NCBI RefSeq assembly: GCF_001648355.1
Contig: NZ_LXSL01000014.1
Span: 69,468-133,467 of the forward strand
DNA: 64,000 nt
DNA from: Eikenella longinqua
Lineage (GTDB): Bacteria; Pseudomonadota; Gammaproteobacteria; Burkholderiales; Neisseriaceae
Direction: 5' to 3'
Positions 42,468 to 49,718 of this stretch are shown here, in pieces. A program made the translations under genes and the position numbers. The first letter of the stretch is position 1. The number at the start of each line of letters is the position of its first letter. The notes below the pieces were generated by a model. The model saw only the letters and a list, made by a program, of their open reading frames with translations. It had not been told where the DNA came from and did no database searches.

Positions 42468-42528
42468 AGGCTACCTGAAAATTTTAGCTGCGCAGAAACT
42501 CGCAAAGCTCGTTTTCAGGTAGCCTTTT
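42468..42528. terminator. 61-bp DUS cassette, right copy
   Basis: Same sequence as 41754-41814 with a few substitutions; it ends in a T run and lies between convergent stops (42448 and 42548), so it should act as terminator. Confidence 0.75.
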
Positions 42529-42547
42529 TTATTGCGACAACAAAGCC

Positions 42548-43909
42548 TTACTCTGCGCTTTCAAAGCCGCTCACTTCCAGCCCGAAGCCGGTGAGGCCGG
42601 TGAGGGAGGAGGGCTGGCCGAGCACGCGCATTTTTTTCACGTTGAGGTTGGCGAGGATTTGGGCGCCGATGCCGTAGGTTTTGCTGTCCCACTGGCGGGC
42701 TTGGTTTTTACCTTTGGGCAGGGTGCGGTCGAGCAGGGCGGCGCCGTCTTCGGTGCGGTGCAGCAGGATGGCCACGCCGTGTTCGGCCTGCTGGATGCGT
42801 TCGAGCGCGCGGGGCAGCGGCCAGGAGTGGCGGGGGTTGGTTTGCAGGAAGTCCATGGCGCTGAAGGGTTCGTGCACGCGCACGAGGGTGTCGGTTTCGG
42901 GGGTGGGGCTGCCTTTGACGAGGGCGAGGTGGGTTTCGCCGGAGAGTTTGTCTACGTAAACGTGTTGGCGAAAATCGCCCCAGGGGGTGCGGATGGGGCT
43001 GCTGCCCATTTCTTCGAGCAGGGTTTCGGTGCGGCTGCGGTATTCGATGAGGTCGGTGATGGTGCCGATTTTGAGGCCGTGTTCTTCGGCAAACTGTGTC
43101 AGCTCGGGCATGCGGGCCATGGTGCCGTCGTCGTTGATGATTTCGCAGATGACGGCGGCGGGAATGAGGCCGCACATTTGGGCGAGATCGACGCCGGCTT
43201 CGGTGTGGCCGGCGCGCACCAGCACGCCGCCTTTTTGGGCGCGCAGGGGGAAGATGTGGCCGGGCTGCACGATGTCTTCGGGCTGGGCGGCGGGGGAAAC
43301 GGCGGTTTGGATGGTGAGGGCGCGGTCGGCGGCGGAAATGCCGGTGGAGATGCCGGCGGCAGCTTCGATGGATACGGTGAAGTTGGTGCCGTATTGGGCG
43401 CCGTTTTGCTGGGTCATGAGGGGGAGCTTGAGTTTGTCTACCAGCGCTTCGGCCATGGGCAGGCACACGAGGCCGCGGGCGTGTTTGATCATGAAGTTGA
43501 TGGCTTCGGGGGTAACGAATTGGGCGGCCATTAGGAGGTCGCCTTCGTTTTCGCGGTCTTCGGCGTCGGTGATGATGACCATTTTGCCGGCTTTGAGGTC
43601 GGCGAGGATTTCGGGGATGGTGACGATGGGGGCGGGCATGGTTTGTGGCTTTCTTTGGGATGAATGGGAAGGGGCGGGCGCGGCGGCGCTGTGGTCGGCA
43701 TCGAGCCAGAGGGCGGGCATGCCGGCGGCCTGCTCGATTTTGCGGGCTTTGCGCTCGCCGAAGGCTTTGTTTTTCAAAAGGGCGGAGAGTTCGCCTTGGT
43801 TGATGCCGGTGGCGGCCACGAAATCGACCTGCCGGCCTTGGTGCAGGCGGTTGATCCATTCGCGCAGGTTGCGGCGGCGCAGTTCGGAGGGGGCAGGCGG
43901 GGTGGTCAT
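42548..43909 (-). CDS. ribB: 3,4-dihydroxy-2-butanone 4-phosphate synthase with RibX domain and N-terminal HTH
   Basis: RibB makes the four-carbon precursor of riboflavin. Its domain starts at Met91 (43639): ITDAEDRENEGDLLMAA and RAGHTEAGVDLAQM are the active-site segments. The C-terminal GTP cyclohydrolase II-like domain lacks the zinc cysteines and the RCDCG motif, so it is a RibX-type domain, not an active RibA. In front, residues 1-75 form a Cro/CI-like helix-turn-helix (VDFVAATGINQGELSALLKNK) in the same frame with no stop. AAAGAAAG upstream of Met91 leaves open whether the 453-residue fusion or the 363-residue RibBX is made, or both. Confidence 0.85.
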   Translation of the reverse strand: MTTPPAPSELRRRNLREWINRLHQGRQVDFVAATGINQGELSALLKNKAFGERKARKIEQAAGMPALWLDADHSAAAPAPSHSSQRKPQTMPAPIVTIPEILADLKAGKMVIITDAEDRENEGDLLMAAQFVTPEAINFMIKHARGLVCLPMAEALVDKLKLPLMTQQNGAQYGTNFTVSIEAAAGISTGISAADRALTIQTAVSPAAQPEDIVQPGHIFPLRAQKGGVLVRAGHTEAGVDLAQMCGLIPAAVICEIINDDGTMARMPELTQFAEEHGLKIGTITDLIEYRSRTETLLEEMGSSPIRTPWGDFRQHVYVDKLSGETHLALVKGSPTPETDTLVRVHEPFSAMDFLQTNPRHSWPLPRALERIQQAEHGVAILLHRTEDGAALLDRTLPKGKNQARQWDSKTYGIGAQILANLNVKKMRVLGQPSSLTGLTGFGLEVSGFESAE

Positions 43910-44022
43910 GGGGCTGATGGCGGCGGGTTGGGTTGGCGGAATGCTACGGGGCTTTGCGGGAAAAGTAAAGTTTATTTTCGCCAGATTGAATATTACTTTT
44001 TGGTGATACTAGTGCGCTTGGA

Positions 44023-44150
44023 TTTTTCAGGTAGCCTCTGGCGCGGGGTGAGGCTACCTGAAAAATAAGGGCGGCATTGAGCATGGCGTGCAAACAAAAG
44101 GGCTACCTGAAAACCGTTGCCTATCTCTAGTCGGTTTTCAGGTAGCCTCT
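44023..44150. repeat. Two DUS hairpins between ribB and the tlpA-like gene
   Basis: Inverted pairs at 44023-44065 and 44098-44150. The second lies 21 bases past the stop of the tlpA-like gene and is its likely terminator. Confidence 0.65.
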
Positions 44151-44170
44151 GATTGGGTGGGCAGGGAACG

Positions 44171-44662
44171 TTAAGCCTTACACTGTGCCGCCGCGGCTTC
44201 CACCGCCTGCGTGAGCTGCTGCGGGGAAACTTCGCCCAGCAGCGTTTTACGGAAATTGCCGCAGTTGGGCGCGCGGACGACGGTGAAGGGCAGGGCGCCG
44301 GTGGGGTTGCCGAGACCGCGCATCCAGGCCGTGCTGTCGGCGCCGGTGTAGCGCCACACCGGGTAGCGCACCGGCGTGCCCTGCAAAAAGCGGCTCACTT
44401 CCGCAGGCTTATCGAGCGCCACGCCGGCCATCTCCACGCGCACGCCGCGCCGCCGCCCCTGCTCGGCGGCATACCATTGCGACAGCGCCGGCATCTCGCG
44501 CCGGCAGGGTGCGCACCAAGTGGCCCACACATTCACCACCTGCACCCGCTTTTGCGCACCGGCATCGAGCGAAGCGGGGCGGTTGTTCGCATGGTTTACC
44601 AAATCCGCAGCATAAAGCGGGGCGGCCAAAAGCAGGGCGGCCAATCCAACATATTTTTTCAA
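44171..44662 (-). CDS. TlpA/ResA-like periplasmic thioredoxin
   Basis: 163 residues if started at TTG 44662, which has GGAAG seven bases upstream and gives a good signal peptide (KKYVGLAALLLAAPLYAAD); an ATG start at 44725 would put 21 non-signal residues before it. Thioredoxin fold with WATWCAPCRREMP, the WCxPC active site, near residue 50, and the cis-Pro in TGALPFTVV. Likely reduces periplasmic disulfides, for example in cytochrome c maturation. A third Cys occurs in RAPNCGNF. Confidence 0.85.
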   Translation of the reverse strand: MKKYVGLAALLLAAPLYAADLVNHANNRPASLDAGAQKRVQVVNVWATWCAPCRREMPALSQWYAAEQGRRRGVRVEMAGVALDKPAEVSRFLQGTPVRYPVWRYTGADSTAWMRGLGNPTGALPFTVVRAPNCGNFRKTLLGEVSPQQLTQAVEAAAAQCKA

Positions 44663-44736
44663 AACAGGCTTCCAAATTGTGAAAACAACGGCGTTTATTG
44701 TACGATAGCACCCCGCAATCTCCAAATGAGCCTGCC

Positions 44737-45099
44737 ATGAGCGAAACCGTTTTGCTGTATCACAACCCGCACTGCTCCAAATCCCGCGCCGCCCTCGCCT
44801 GGCTGCAACAGCAGCCCGGAATCGCCGTGCAAACCGTGGATTACCGTGCCAACCCGCCTGCCGAAGCCGAATTGCGCGAACTGCTGCACCGGCTCGGCAC
44901 AGACGACGTGCGCCACATCATGCGCACCGCCGATGCTGCCTACGCCGAGCTGGGGCTGAACCGGCCCGGCCTGAGCCAAGACGAGCTGATTGCCGCGCTG
45001 CACCGCCATCCCGCGCTGCTGCAACGCCCCATCGCGGTGTACCGCCAACGCGCCGCCATCGGCCGGCCTTTGGAAAACATCATCGCGCTGTTTGACTAA
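44737..45099 (+). CDS. arsC: ArsC/Spx-family reductase (arsenate reductase-like)
   Basis: 120 residues, start at 44737 (MSETVLLYHNPHC). Catalytic Cys13 in HNPHCSKSRAAL and LLQRPIAVYRQRAAIGRP near the end, with the arginines expected of glutaredoxin-linked ArsC. No arsR or arsB nearby, so housekeeping reductase activity is as likely as arsenic resistance. Followed 15 bases later by the ydcF-like gene, probably one operon. Confidence 0.85.
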   Translation: MSETVLLYHNPHCSKSRAALAWLQQQPGIAVQTVDYRANPPAEAELRELLHRLGTDDVRHIMRTADAAYAELGLNRPGLSQDELIAALHRHPALLQRPIAVYRQRAAIGRPLENIIALFD

Positions 45100-45114
45100 G
45101 CGAGCGAGCCTGCC

Positions 45115-45786
45115 ATGCTGCCCTTCTTCCGCGGTTCCCTGTTGCGCCAAATCTGGCGGGGCATCAAGCTCTGCCTGATTTTGCTGCTGGCGCAGGCCGC
45201 GTGGTGCACCTGGCTGGTGTACCGCTACAGCACGCGCACGGCTCAGCGGCCGGCGGATGCGGCCGTGGTGTTGGGCGCGGCGGCATGGGGCAAAAATCCC
45301 TCGCCCGTGTTCCGCGAGCGTATCAACCACGGCATCACGCTCTACCGCAACGGCTTGGTGCGCAAGCTGATTTTCACCGGCGGCACGCCCAAGCCGGGCT
45401 ATATGACCGAGGCTGAAGTGGGGCGGCGCTATGCCCGTGCGCACGGCGTGCCGAGCAAAGACATCCTGCTGGAAACCACTTCGCGCGATACGCAGCAAAA
45501 TCTGGAAAACACCAAAATTTTGCTATACAACAACGGTTTGGAAAGTATTGTCATCATCAGCGACCCTTACCACCTCGCCCGCGCTGCCGCCGTGGCCGAT
45601 TATGTGGGGCTGGACTACCAAACCGACCCCACGCCCAGCAGCCGCTACAGCGGGCGCAACGGCGCCAAGTTTATGGTCACGGAAGTGCTGTCGCTGATGG
45701 CGTTCCAGTGGTGGCGCGTGGGCGAAACCGCGCTGGAATACGGGCGGGACAATTTGTCGTTTATGAGCGAGGGGGCGGCGCAGTAG
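45115..45786 (+). CDS. YdcF/SanA-like DUF218 membrane protein
   Basis: 223 residues: one N-terminal TM helix (about 15-36), then the DUF218 domain (AAVVLGAAAWGKNPSPVFRERI ... KLIFTGGT ... LLETTSRDTQQNLENTK ... VIISDPYHLARA). The GGT and DPYHL motifs are intact. SanA relatives affect envelope permeability and vancomycin sensitivity. Downstream of arsC on the same strand. Confidence 0.87.
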   Translation: MLPFFRGSLLRQIWRGIKLCLILLLAQAAWCTWLVYRYSTRTAQRPADAAVVLGAAAWGKNPSPVFRERINHGITLYRNGLVRKLIFTGGTPKPGYMTEAEVGRRYARAHGVPSKDILLETTSRDTQQNLENTKILLYNNGLESIVIISDPYHLARAAAVADYVGLDYQTDPTPSSRYSGRNGAKFMVTEVLSLMAFQWWRVGETALEYGRDNLSFMSEGAAQ

Positions 45787-45822
45787 GCCGCTGTTGGTTT
45801 CCCTTCATCTGCTTCAATATTT

Positions 45823-45918
45823 TTTAGCTTCATTAAAACTCGGCCTTGCTTCGCAAGACACGTTTTAGCTTCGCAGAAACTCGGCCTTGCTTCGCAAGAC
45901 ATCGTTTTCAGGTAGCCT
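45823..45918. repeat. Tandem copies of a DUS-linked leader repeat
   Basis: The unit TTTTAGCTTCGCAGAAACTC + GGCCTTGCTTCGCAAGACA occurs twice in tandem (first copy slightly diverged), followed by a DUS and, four bases later, the ATG of hemJ. Similar units precede DUS copies at 4008-4060, 20220-20250 and 50605-50670. Confidence 0.65.
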
Positions 45919-45921
45919 CTT

Positions 45922-46341
45922 ATGTATTTGCTGTTCAAACTGCTGCATATTTTCTTTATTATTTCGTGGTTTGCCGGCTTGTTTTACCTGCCGCGCATTT
46001 ATGTGAACCTAGCTGCCGTGCCGCCGAACAGCACGGAATACCGCCAGCTTTTGGGCATGGCGCAGCGTCTGTTTAAATTCATGACGCCGCTGGGCATCGG
46101 CGCGGTGCTGTTTGGGCTGCTGATTCCGTTTTTCACCGGCTGGTGGGGGCAGGGCTGGGTGCACACCAAAATCACGCTAGCGGTGATCCTCTTGGGCTAC
46201 CATTTCTATTGCTACCGCCTGCTGCTCGATTTCAAAGAGCGGCGCAACCGCTATTCGCACCGCTGGCATCGCGTGTTTAACGAGATTCCAGTGCTGGTGA
46301 TGGCGGCGGCGCTGTATTTGGTGGTGTATAAGCCGTTTTGA
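45922..46341 (+). CDS. hemJ: HemJ-type protoporphyrinogen IX oxidase (CopD family)
   Basis: 139 residues, four TM helices. FKLLHIFFIISWFAGLFYLPRIYV carries the conserved His9 and the W-x-x-x-L-x-Y-L-P-R signature. Oxidises protoporphyrinogen IX in the inner membrane during heme synthesis. The DUS copy directly before the ATG leaves no good Shine-Dalgarno other than AGG within the repeat itself. Confidence 0.88.
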   Translation: MYLLFKLLHIFFIISWFAGLFYLPRIYVNLAAVPPNSTEYRQLLGMAQRLFKFMTPLGIGAVLFGLLIPFFTGWWGQGWVHTKITLAVILLGYHFYCYRLLLDFKERRNRYSHRWHRVFNEIPVLVMAAALYLVVYKPF

Positions 46342-46345
46342 TGGA

Positions 46346-46493
46346 TTTTCAGGTAGCCTTTAATGGATGGAAGGCTACCTGAAAAATTTTCGGCAGGAGA
46401 AAGGCAAACAGCCTGAAACCATGATGAAGGGTTTCAGGCTGTTTGCTTGGAAAGGCTACCTGAAAAACGATGGCGCATTTTTCAGGTAGCCTT
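46346..46493. terminator. Three stacked hairpins between hemJ and hchA
   Basis: DUS pair 46346-46390; a different hairpin 46402-46449 (GCAAACAGCCTGAAACC and GGTTTCAGGCTGTTTGC, a 17-bp perfect stem); DUS pair 46452-46493. The first serves hemJ, the last hchA. Confidence 0.75.
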
Positions 46494-46517
46494 TCGTGCT
46501 GTAAACGGGCCGGCCGA

Positions 46518-47390
46518 TTATTCCGCGCCCACCGCTTTCAGCAGCTCCTGTGCCGCCAAAATACCCAGCTTGTTGCCGGCCAGCGGGCTGTCGCCGGTCA
46601 GCAGTTTGCGGTCTTGGTGGACTTGGCCGTTGATGCCTTGGTTCATCACTTTCATGCCCAGTTGTTCCAAGCGCGCTGCCAAGAGCCAGGGCAGTTTGCC
46701 GGGCATATAGCCGATGTCGATGTTCGCGCCTTCGTCCAGCGCGTCGGGGAAGACGCAGAGTTCGTAGCCTTTGAACGGGAAGTCCGCGTCGGCGCGGTCA
46801 ATCGCGGCGGCGGCAAGTGCGGCGGGGCCGTGGCACAGGGTGATGACAAATTTGTCGTTTGCCAACGCCCAATCCAGCAGGCGTTTGATTTCGCGGCTTT
46901 CGGGGATTTTGTTGAACGCGCCGTGTCCGCCGGGAATCAGTACCGCGATGTAGGGCGAGTCGGCAGCGGTAACTTGGTCGATGATGTCGGCGAGCTTGGC
47001 GGGTTTGTCCAATTTGGGCAGGTATTCGTTGTAGATTTCGGCAACGGCTTCATCTTCCTGCGGCATCGCCCACATTTCAAATTTGGCGTGGTTGCCGGAG
47101 AGGGTCGCTACGTCGATTTCAAAACCGGCTTTGTGGATGTGCAGCATGGGCAGCAGGGTTTCGACGGGGTGGTTGCCGGTGGAGAACCATTTGCCGTTCT
47201 GCATTTGCAGGTAGCGTTCATCGGTGGCGACCATCAACACTTTATGCTTGCCGCCGGTGTAGGGCTTGTCGAATTTCACGCCGTCGTAGTCGGTTTTCGG
47301 GGCGGTGTATTGCGACAGGGAGTATTCGGACGGGAAAAACGCGTTGTGCTCGGCACGGTCGGGGACGGGGGTTTTGGACAGTTCGGTCAT
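46518..47390 (-). CDS. hchA: Glyoxalase III / protein deglycase Hsp31
   Basis: 290 residues, DJ-1/PfpI superfamily, long HchA form. Nucleophile Cys186 in FVITLCHGPAAL with His187 next to it; Glu-elbow IPGGHGAFN; metal/substrate residues in HPVETLLPMLH. Converts methylglyoxal to lactate and is reported to act on glycated proteins and as a holding chaperone. First of a group of small redox enzymes (46.5-49.1 kb) with foreign-dialect DUS. Confidence 0.92.
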   Translation of the reverse strand: MTELSKTPVPDRAEHNAFFPSEYSLSQYTAPKTDYDGVKFDKPYTGGKHKVLMVATDERYLQMQNGKWFSTGNHPVETLLPMLHIHKAGFEIDVATLSGNHAKFEMWAMPQEDEAVAEIYNEYLPKLDKPAKLADIIDQVTAADSPYIAVLIPGGHGAFNKIPESREIKRLLDWALANDKFVITLCHGPAALAAAAIDRADADFPFKGYELCVFPDALDEGANIDIGYMPGKLPWLLAARLEQLGMKVMNQGINGQVHQDRKLLTGDSPLAGNKLGILAAQELLKAVGAE

Positions 47391-47539
47391 TGTTATTCCT
47401 TGATAATGTGGTTAAAAAAACCTGCGGATGCAGGCTGCCCGAAAGCGTAAGCTTTAACAAAATCAAACACAGGCAGGCATAGAATGGGGGCGGCAGGCGG
47501 GCTTTTCAAGGAAAGCGGATGCCGGCCAAAAACAAGAAT

Positions 47540-47594
47540 AGGCTACCTGAAAAATTCCGGCTTCGCGGAAGCGGTTTTTCAGGCAGCCTGAAAC
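47540..47594. repeat. Hybrid hairpin with two DUS dialects
   Basis: The left arm is AGGCTACCTGAA, the local dialect; the right arm is TTTCAGGCAGCCTGAAACC, which contains AGGCAGCCTGAA, the dialect described for Kingella. The spacer GGCTTCGCGGAAGC is itself palindromic. It lies upstream of the flavin reductase gene. Confidence 0.75.
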
Positions 47595-47707
47595 CGCTTG
47601 GCAGGCACGCCTGCGGCCGGCGTTCCGTTTGGCTTGCCGCCGCATCGGGGGAAAAGCGGTATTCGGCTATAATCCCGTTCCCGTTCCAACAAGCATTGAG
47701 GAAAAAT

Positions 47708-48289
47708 ATGGCCCTGCAACCCGTACCCTTGGAAAAATTCTACCGCCTGCTCAACCACGGCCCCACCGTGATGGTGTCCGCCAAACACGGCGGCGTGGAA
47801 AACGTCATGTCCGCCGCATGGTCTTGCGTGCTGGATTTTTATCCCAATCCCAAAGTAACCCTCGTTTTGGACAAAGCCGCCTACACGCGCTCTCTGGTGG
47901 AAGGCAGCGGCTATTTCGCCCTGCAAGTGCCGTTTGCCAATCAGGCGGCAACCGTCATCGCCATGGGGCAAAGCCGCAAGGACAACCCGAACAAGCTCGC
48001 CGACAATGGCATAGAACTGTTTTACCAAAGCGATGCGGACATTCCGCTGGTTAAAGGCTGCTCCGCCTATATTCTGTGCAAACTCATCCCCGAGCCGCAC
48101 AACCAGCAGACGCACGATTTGTTTATCGGCCAAGTCATCGCCGCCTATGCCGACGACCGCGTGTTCCGCAACGGGCATTGGGAATTTGACGAAGTGGGCG
48201 ACGAATTGAAAAACCTGCACTATGTGGCGGGCGGGCAGTTTTATATCACGGGCAAAGGCGTGAACGTGAAAAGCGATATGCCTTTCTAA
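47708..48289 (+). CDS. Flavin reductase-like FMN-binding protein
   Basis: 193 residues, flavin-reductase split barrel. PTVMVSAKHGGVENVMSAAWSCVLDFYPNPKVTLVLDK is the FMN-binding start and YFALQVPFANQ follows. Start at 47708 after GAGGAAAAA. NAD(P)H-dependent flavin or quinone reduction is likely; partner unknown. It is divergent from hchA. Confidence 0.85.
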   Translation: MALQPVPLEKFYRLLNHGPTVMVSAKHGGVENVMSAAWSCVLDFYPNPKVTLVLDKAAYTRSLVEGSGYFALQVPFANQAATVIAMGQSRKDNPNKLADNGIELFYQSDADIPLVKGCSAYILCKLIPEPHNQQTHDLFIGQVIAAYADDRVFRNGHWEFDEVGDELKNLHYVAGGQFYITGKGVNVKSDMPF

Positions 48290-48308
48290 CAGCCCCAAGC
48301 AATACGAA

Positions 48309-48347
48309 AACGGCTTGAAACCGGATGGGACGGTTTCAGGCCGTTTT
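48309..48347 (+). terminator. Terminator of the flavin reductase gene
   Basis: ACGGCTTGAAACCG and CGGTTTCAGGCCGT form a stem with one mismatch, followed by TTTTTTG. It is not the local DUS form. Confidence 0.8.
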
Positions 48348-48363
48348 TTGTGCGGGCGGGGTT

Positions 48364-49020
48364 TCAGGCAGCCTTGGCAAGCAGGGCGCGGATGTCGGCG
48401 GGCGGGTAAATCTTCACCGGTCGGGGCGGCGGGTTCAGGGCGGCCTGCAACATGGCGCGCGCCAAATCTGCCACGGGCAGCGGACGTTGGCTTTGCAGCA
48501 GTCCGACGGCGTTGAACGCGGCAAACAGGCGTTCGGCCAGTTTTTCGCCGAAGCGGTCGCTGCCCGGGCGGATGAGCAGCGGGGGGCGGAAAACCAGCAG
48601 GTGCGGAAAGTGCAGCGCGGCAACGGCCTGTTCGAGTTCGCCCTTCATGCGCGGATAGAAAATGCGCGAGGTGGGGTCTGCGCCGGCGGCGGACACCAAA
48701 ACCAAGGTCTGCACGCCGTTTTCCCGTGCGGCGCGGGCAAAGGCAAGGTTGGCATCGAAATCGATGCGCCGCTGCGCTTGTTTGCTGCCTGCGGCTTTGA
48801 GCGTGGTGCCGAGGCAGGCGAACACGACGTCGCCGCGCACCGCGTCTGCCCAATCCTGCGGATTATTGAAATCGATGATGTGGTTGTGCAGCTTTTCGTG
48901 GGCAAAATCGGGGGCGCGGCGGCCGAAGCTGTCGATTTGCGCGATTTGCGGCGCGGCGGCGAGCAGCGGCAGCAGGGCTTGGCCGGTTGCGCCGGTGGCA
49001 CCGATAACGAGGGCTTTCAT
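48364..49020 (-). CDS. NAD(P)-binding Rossmann-fold protein (NmrA/HTATIP2-like SDR)
   Basis: 218 residues, start at 49020. Dinucleotide loop LVIGATGATGQALLPLL at the N terminus, VFACLGTTLKAAGS, LVLVSAAGADPTSRIFYPRMKGELE (Tyr-x-x-x-Lys, here YPRMK). Atypical short-chain dehydrogenase of the CC3/TIP30 type; substrate unknown. The start of the gene after AAGGAACAC. An inverted AGGCTGCCTGAA overlaps its 3' end at 48363. Confidence 0.83.
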   Translation of the reverse strand: MKALVIGATGATGQALLPLLAAAPQIAQIDSFGRRAPDFAHEKLHNHIIDFNNPQDWADAVRGDVVFACLGTTLKAAGSKQAQRRIDFDANLAFARAARENGVQTLVLVSAAGADPTSRIFYPRMKGELEQAVAALHFPHLLVFRPPLLIRPGSDRFGEKLAERLFAAFNAVGLLQSQRPLPVADLARAMLQAALNPPPRPVKIYPPADIRALLAKAA

Positions 49021-49050
49021 GTTGTGTTCCTTTTGGTTGGACTGTGTGCG

Positions 49051-49091
49051 GGGCAGCCTGAAAAACGGCGGGGTGTTTTCAGGCTGCCCCA
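49051..49091 (-). terminator. Terminator built from a foreign-dialect DUS pair
   Basis: GGGGCAGCCTGAAAA and TTTTCAGGCTGCCCC make a perfect 15-bp stem 7 bases past the quinone reductase stop. The core GGCAGCCTGAA differs from the local GGCTACCTGAA. Confidence 0.78.
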
Positions 49092-49097
49092 ATGGGT

Positions 49098-49646
49098 TCA
49101 GCCGAAATATTTTTGCAGGTGCGCCAGATAATCCGCCGCGCTCTGGGCGACGAGCTGTTCGGCGGCAGCATCGTAGCCCGCGTTGCTGTCGATGGTGTGG
49201 AAGGCGAACGGGGGCTGCCAATCGGCGTTGCAGTAGCGCAGGGAAAGTTCGAAGGGGCGCAGGGCTTCGGCAACGGTGTGGCCGACCGAGCCTTGCGCGG
49301 TGTAGTCGGCGGCGGGCGCGCCGAGCGAGACGGCGATGCCGGTTTTGCGCCCTGCAAGGGCTTTGCCTTTCGAGCCGTATGCCCAGCCGTAGGCGAGCAC
49401 GTCGTCGAACCATTGTTTCAGCAGCGGCGGGCAGTTGAACCAGTACACGGGAAATTGGAATACCAAGTTGTCGTGTGCTTCCACCAAGGCCTGTTCGCGC
49501 GCCACGTCGATTTTGCCGCTGGGATAGGCTTCGTAAAGTTTATGGACGGTGTAATGTTCGGGGTGTTTCGCCAATTCGGCAAGCCAGCGGCGGTTTACGG
49601 TGGATTGGGCGAGATTCGGATGGGCGAGGATGATGAGGGTTTTCAT
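49098..49646 (-). CDS. NAD(P)H quinone oxidoreductase, KefF/MdaB type flavodoxin fold
   Basis: 182 residues. LIILAHPNLAQSTVNRRWLAEL is the FMN-phosphate loop, FQFPVYWFNCPPLLKQWFDDVLAYGWAYG the isoalloxazine site, both typical. Two-electron reduction of quinones protects against electrophiles. Same strand as the SDR gene, 77 bases apart; with hchA and the reductases it forms a small electrophile-stress group. Confidence 0.88.
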   Translation of the reverse strand: MKTLIILAHPNLAQSTVNRRWLAELAKHPEHYTVHKLYEAYPSGKIDVAREQALVEAHDNLVFQFPVYWFNCPPLLKQWFDDVLAYGWAYGSKGKALAGRKTGIAVSLGAPAADYTAQGSVGHTVAEALRPFELSLRYCNADWQPPFAFHTIDSNAGYDAAAEQLVAQSAADYLAHLQKYFG

Positions 49647-49672
49647 GGGATTTCCTTGTGTGAGATTGGTTT

Positions 49673-49708
49673 AGAGGCTACCTGAAAAAGAGTTTTCAGG
49701 TAGCCTGC
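49673..49708 (-). terminator. DUS inverted pair after the aldo/keto reductase gene
   Basis: AGAGGCTACCTGAAAA and TTTTCAGGTAGCCTGC with a 5-base loop, 11 bases past the stop. Local dialect again. Confidence 0.75.
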
Positions 49709-49718
49709 TGCTTGGCGG

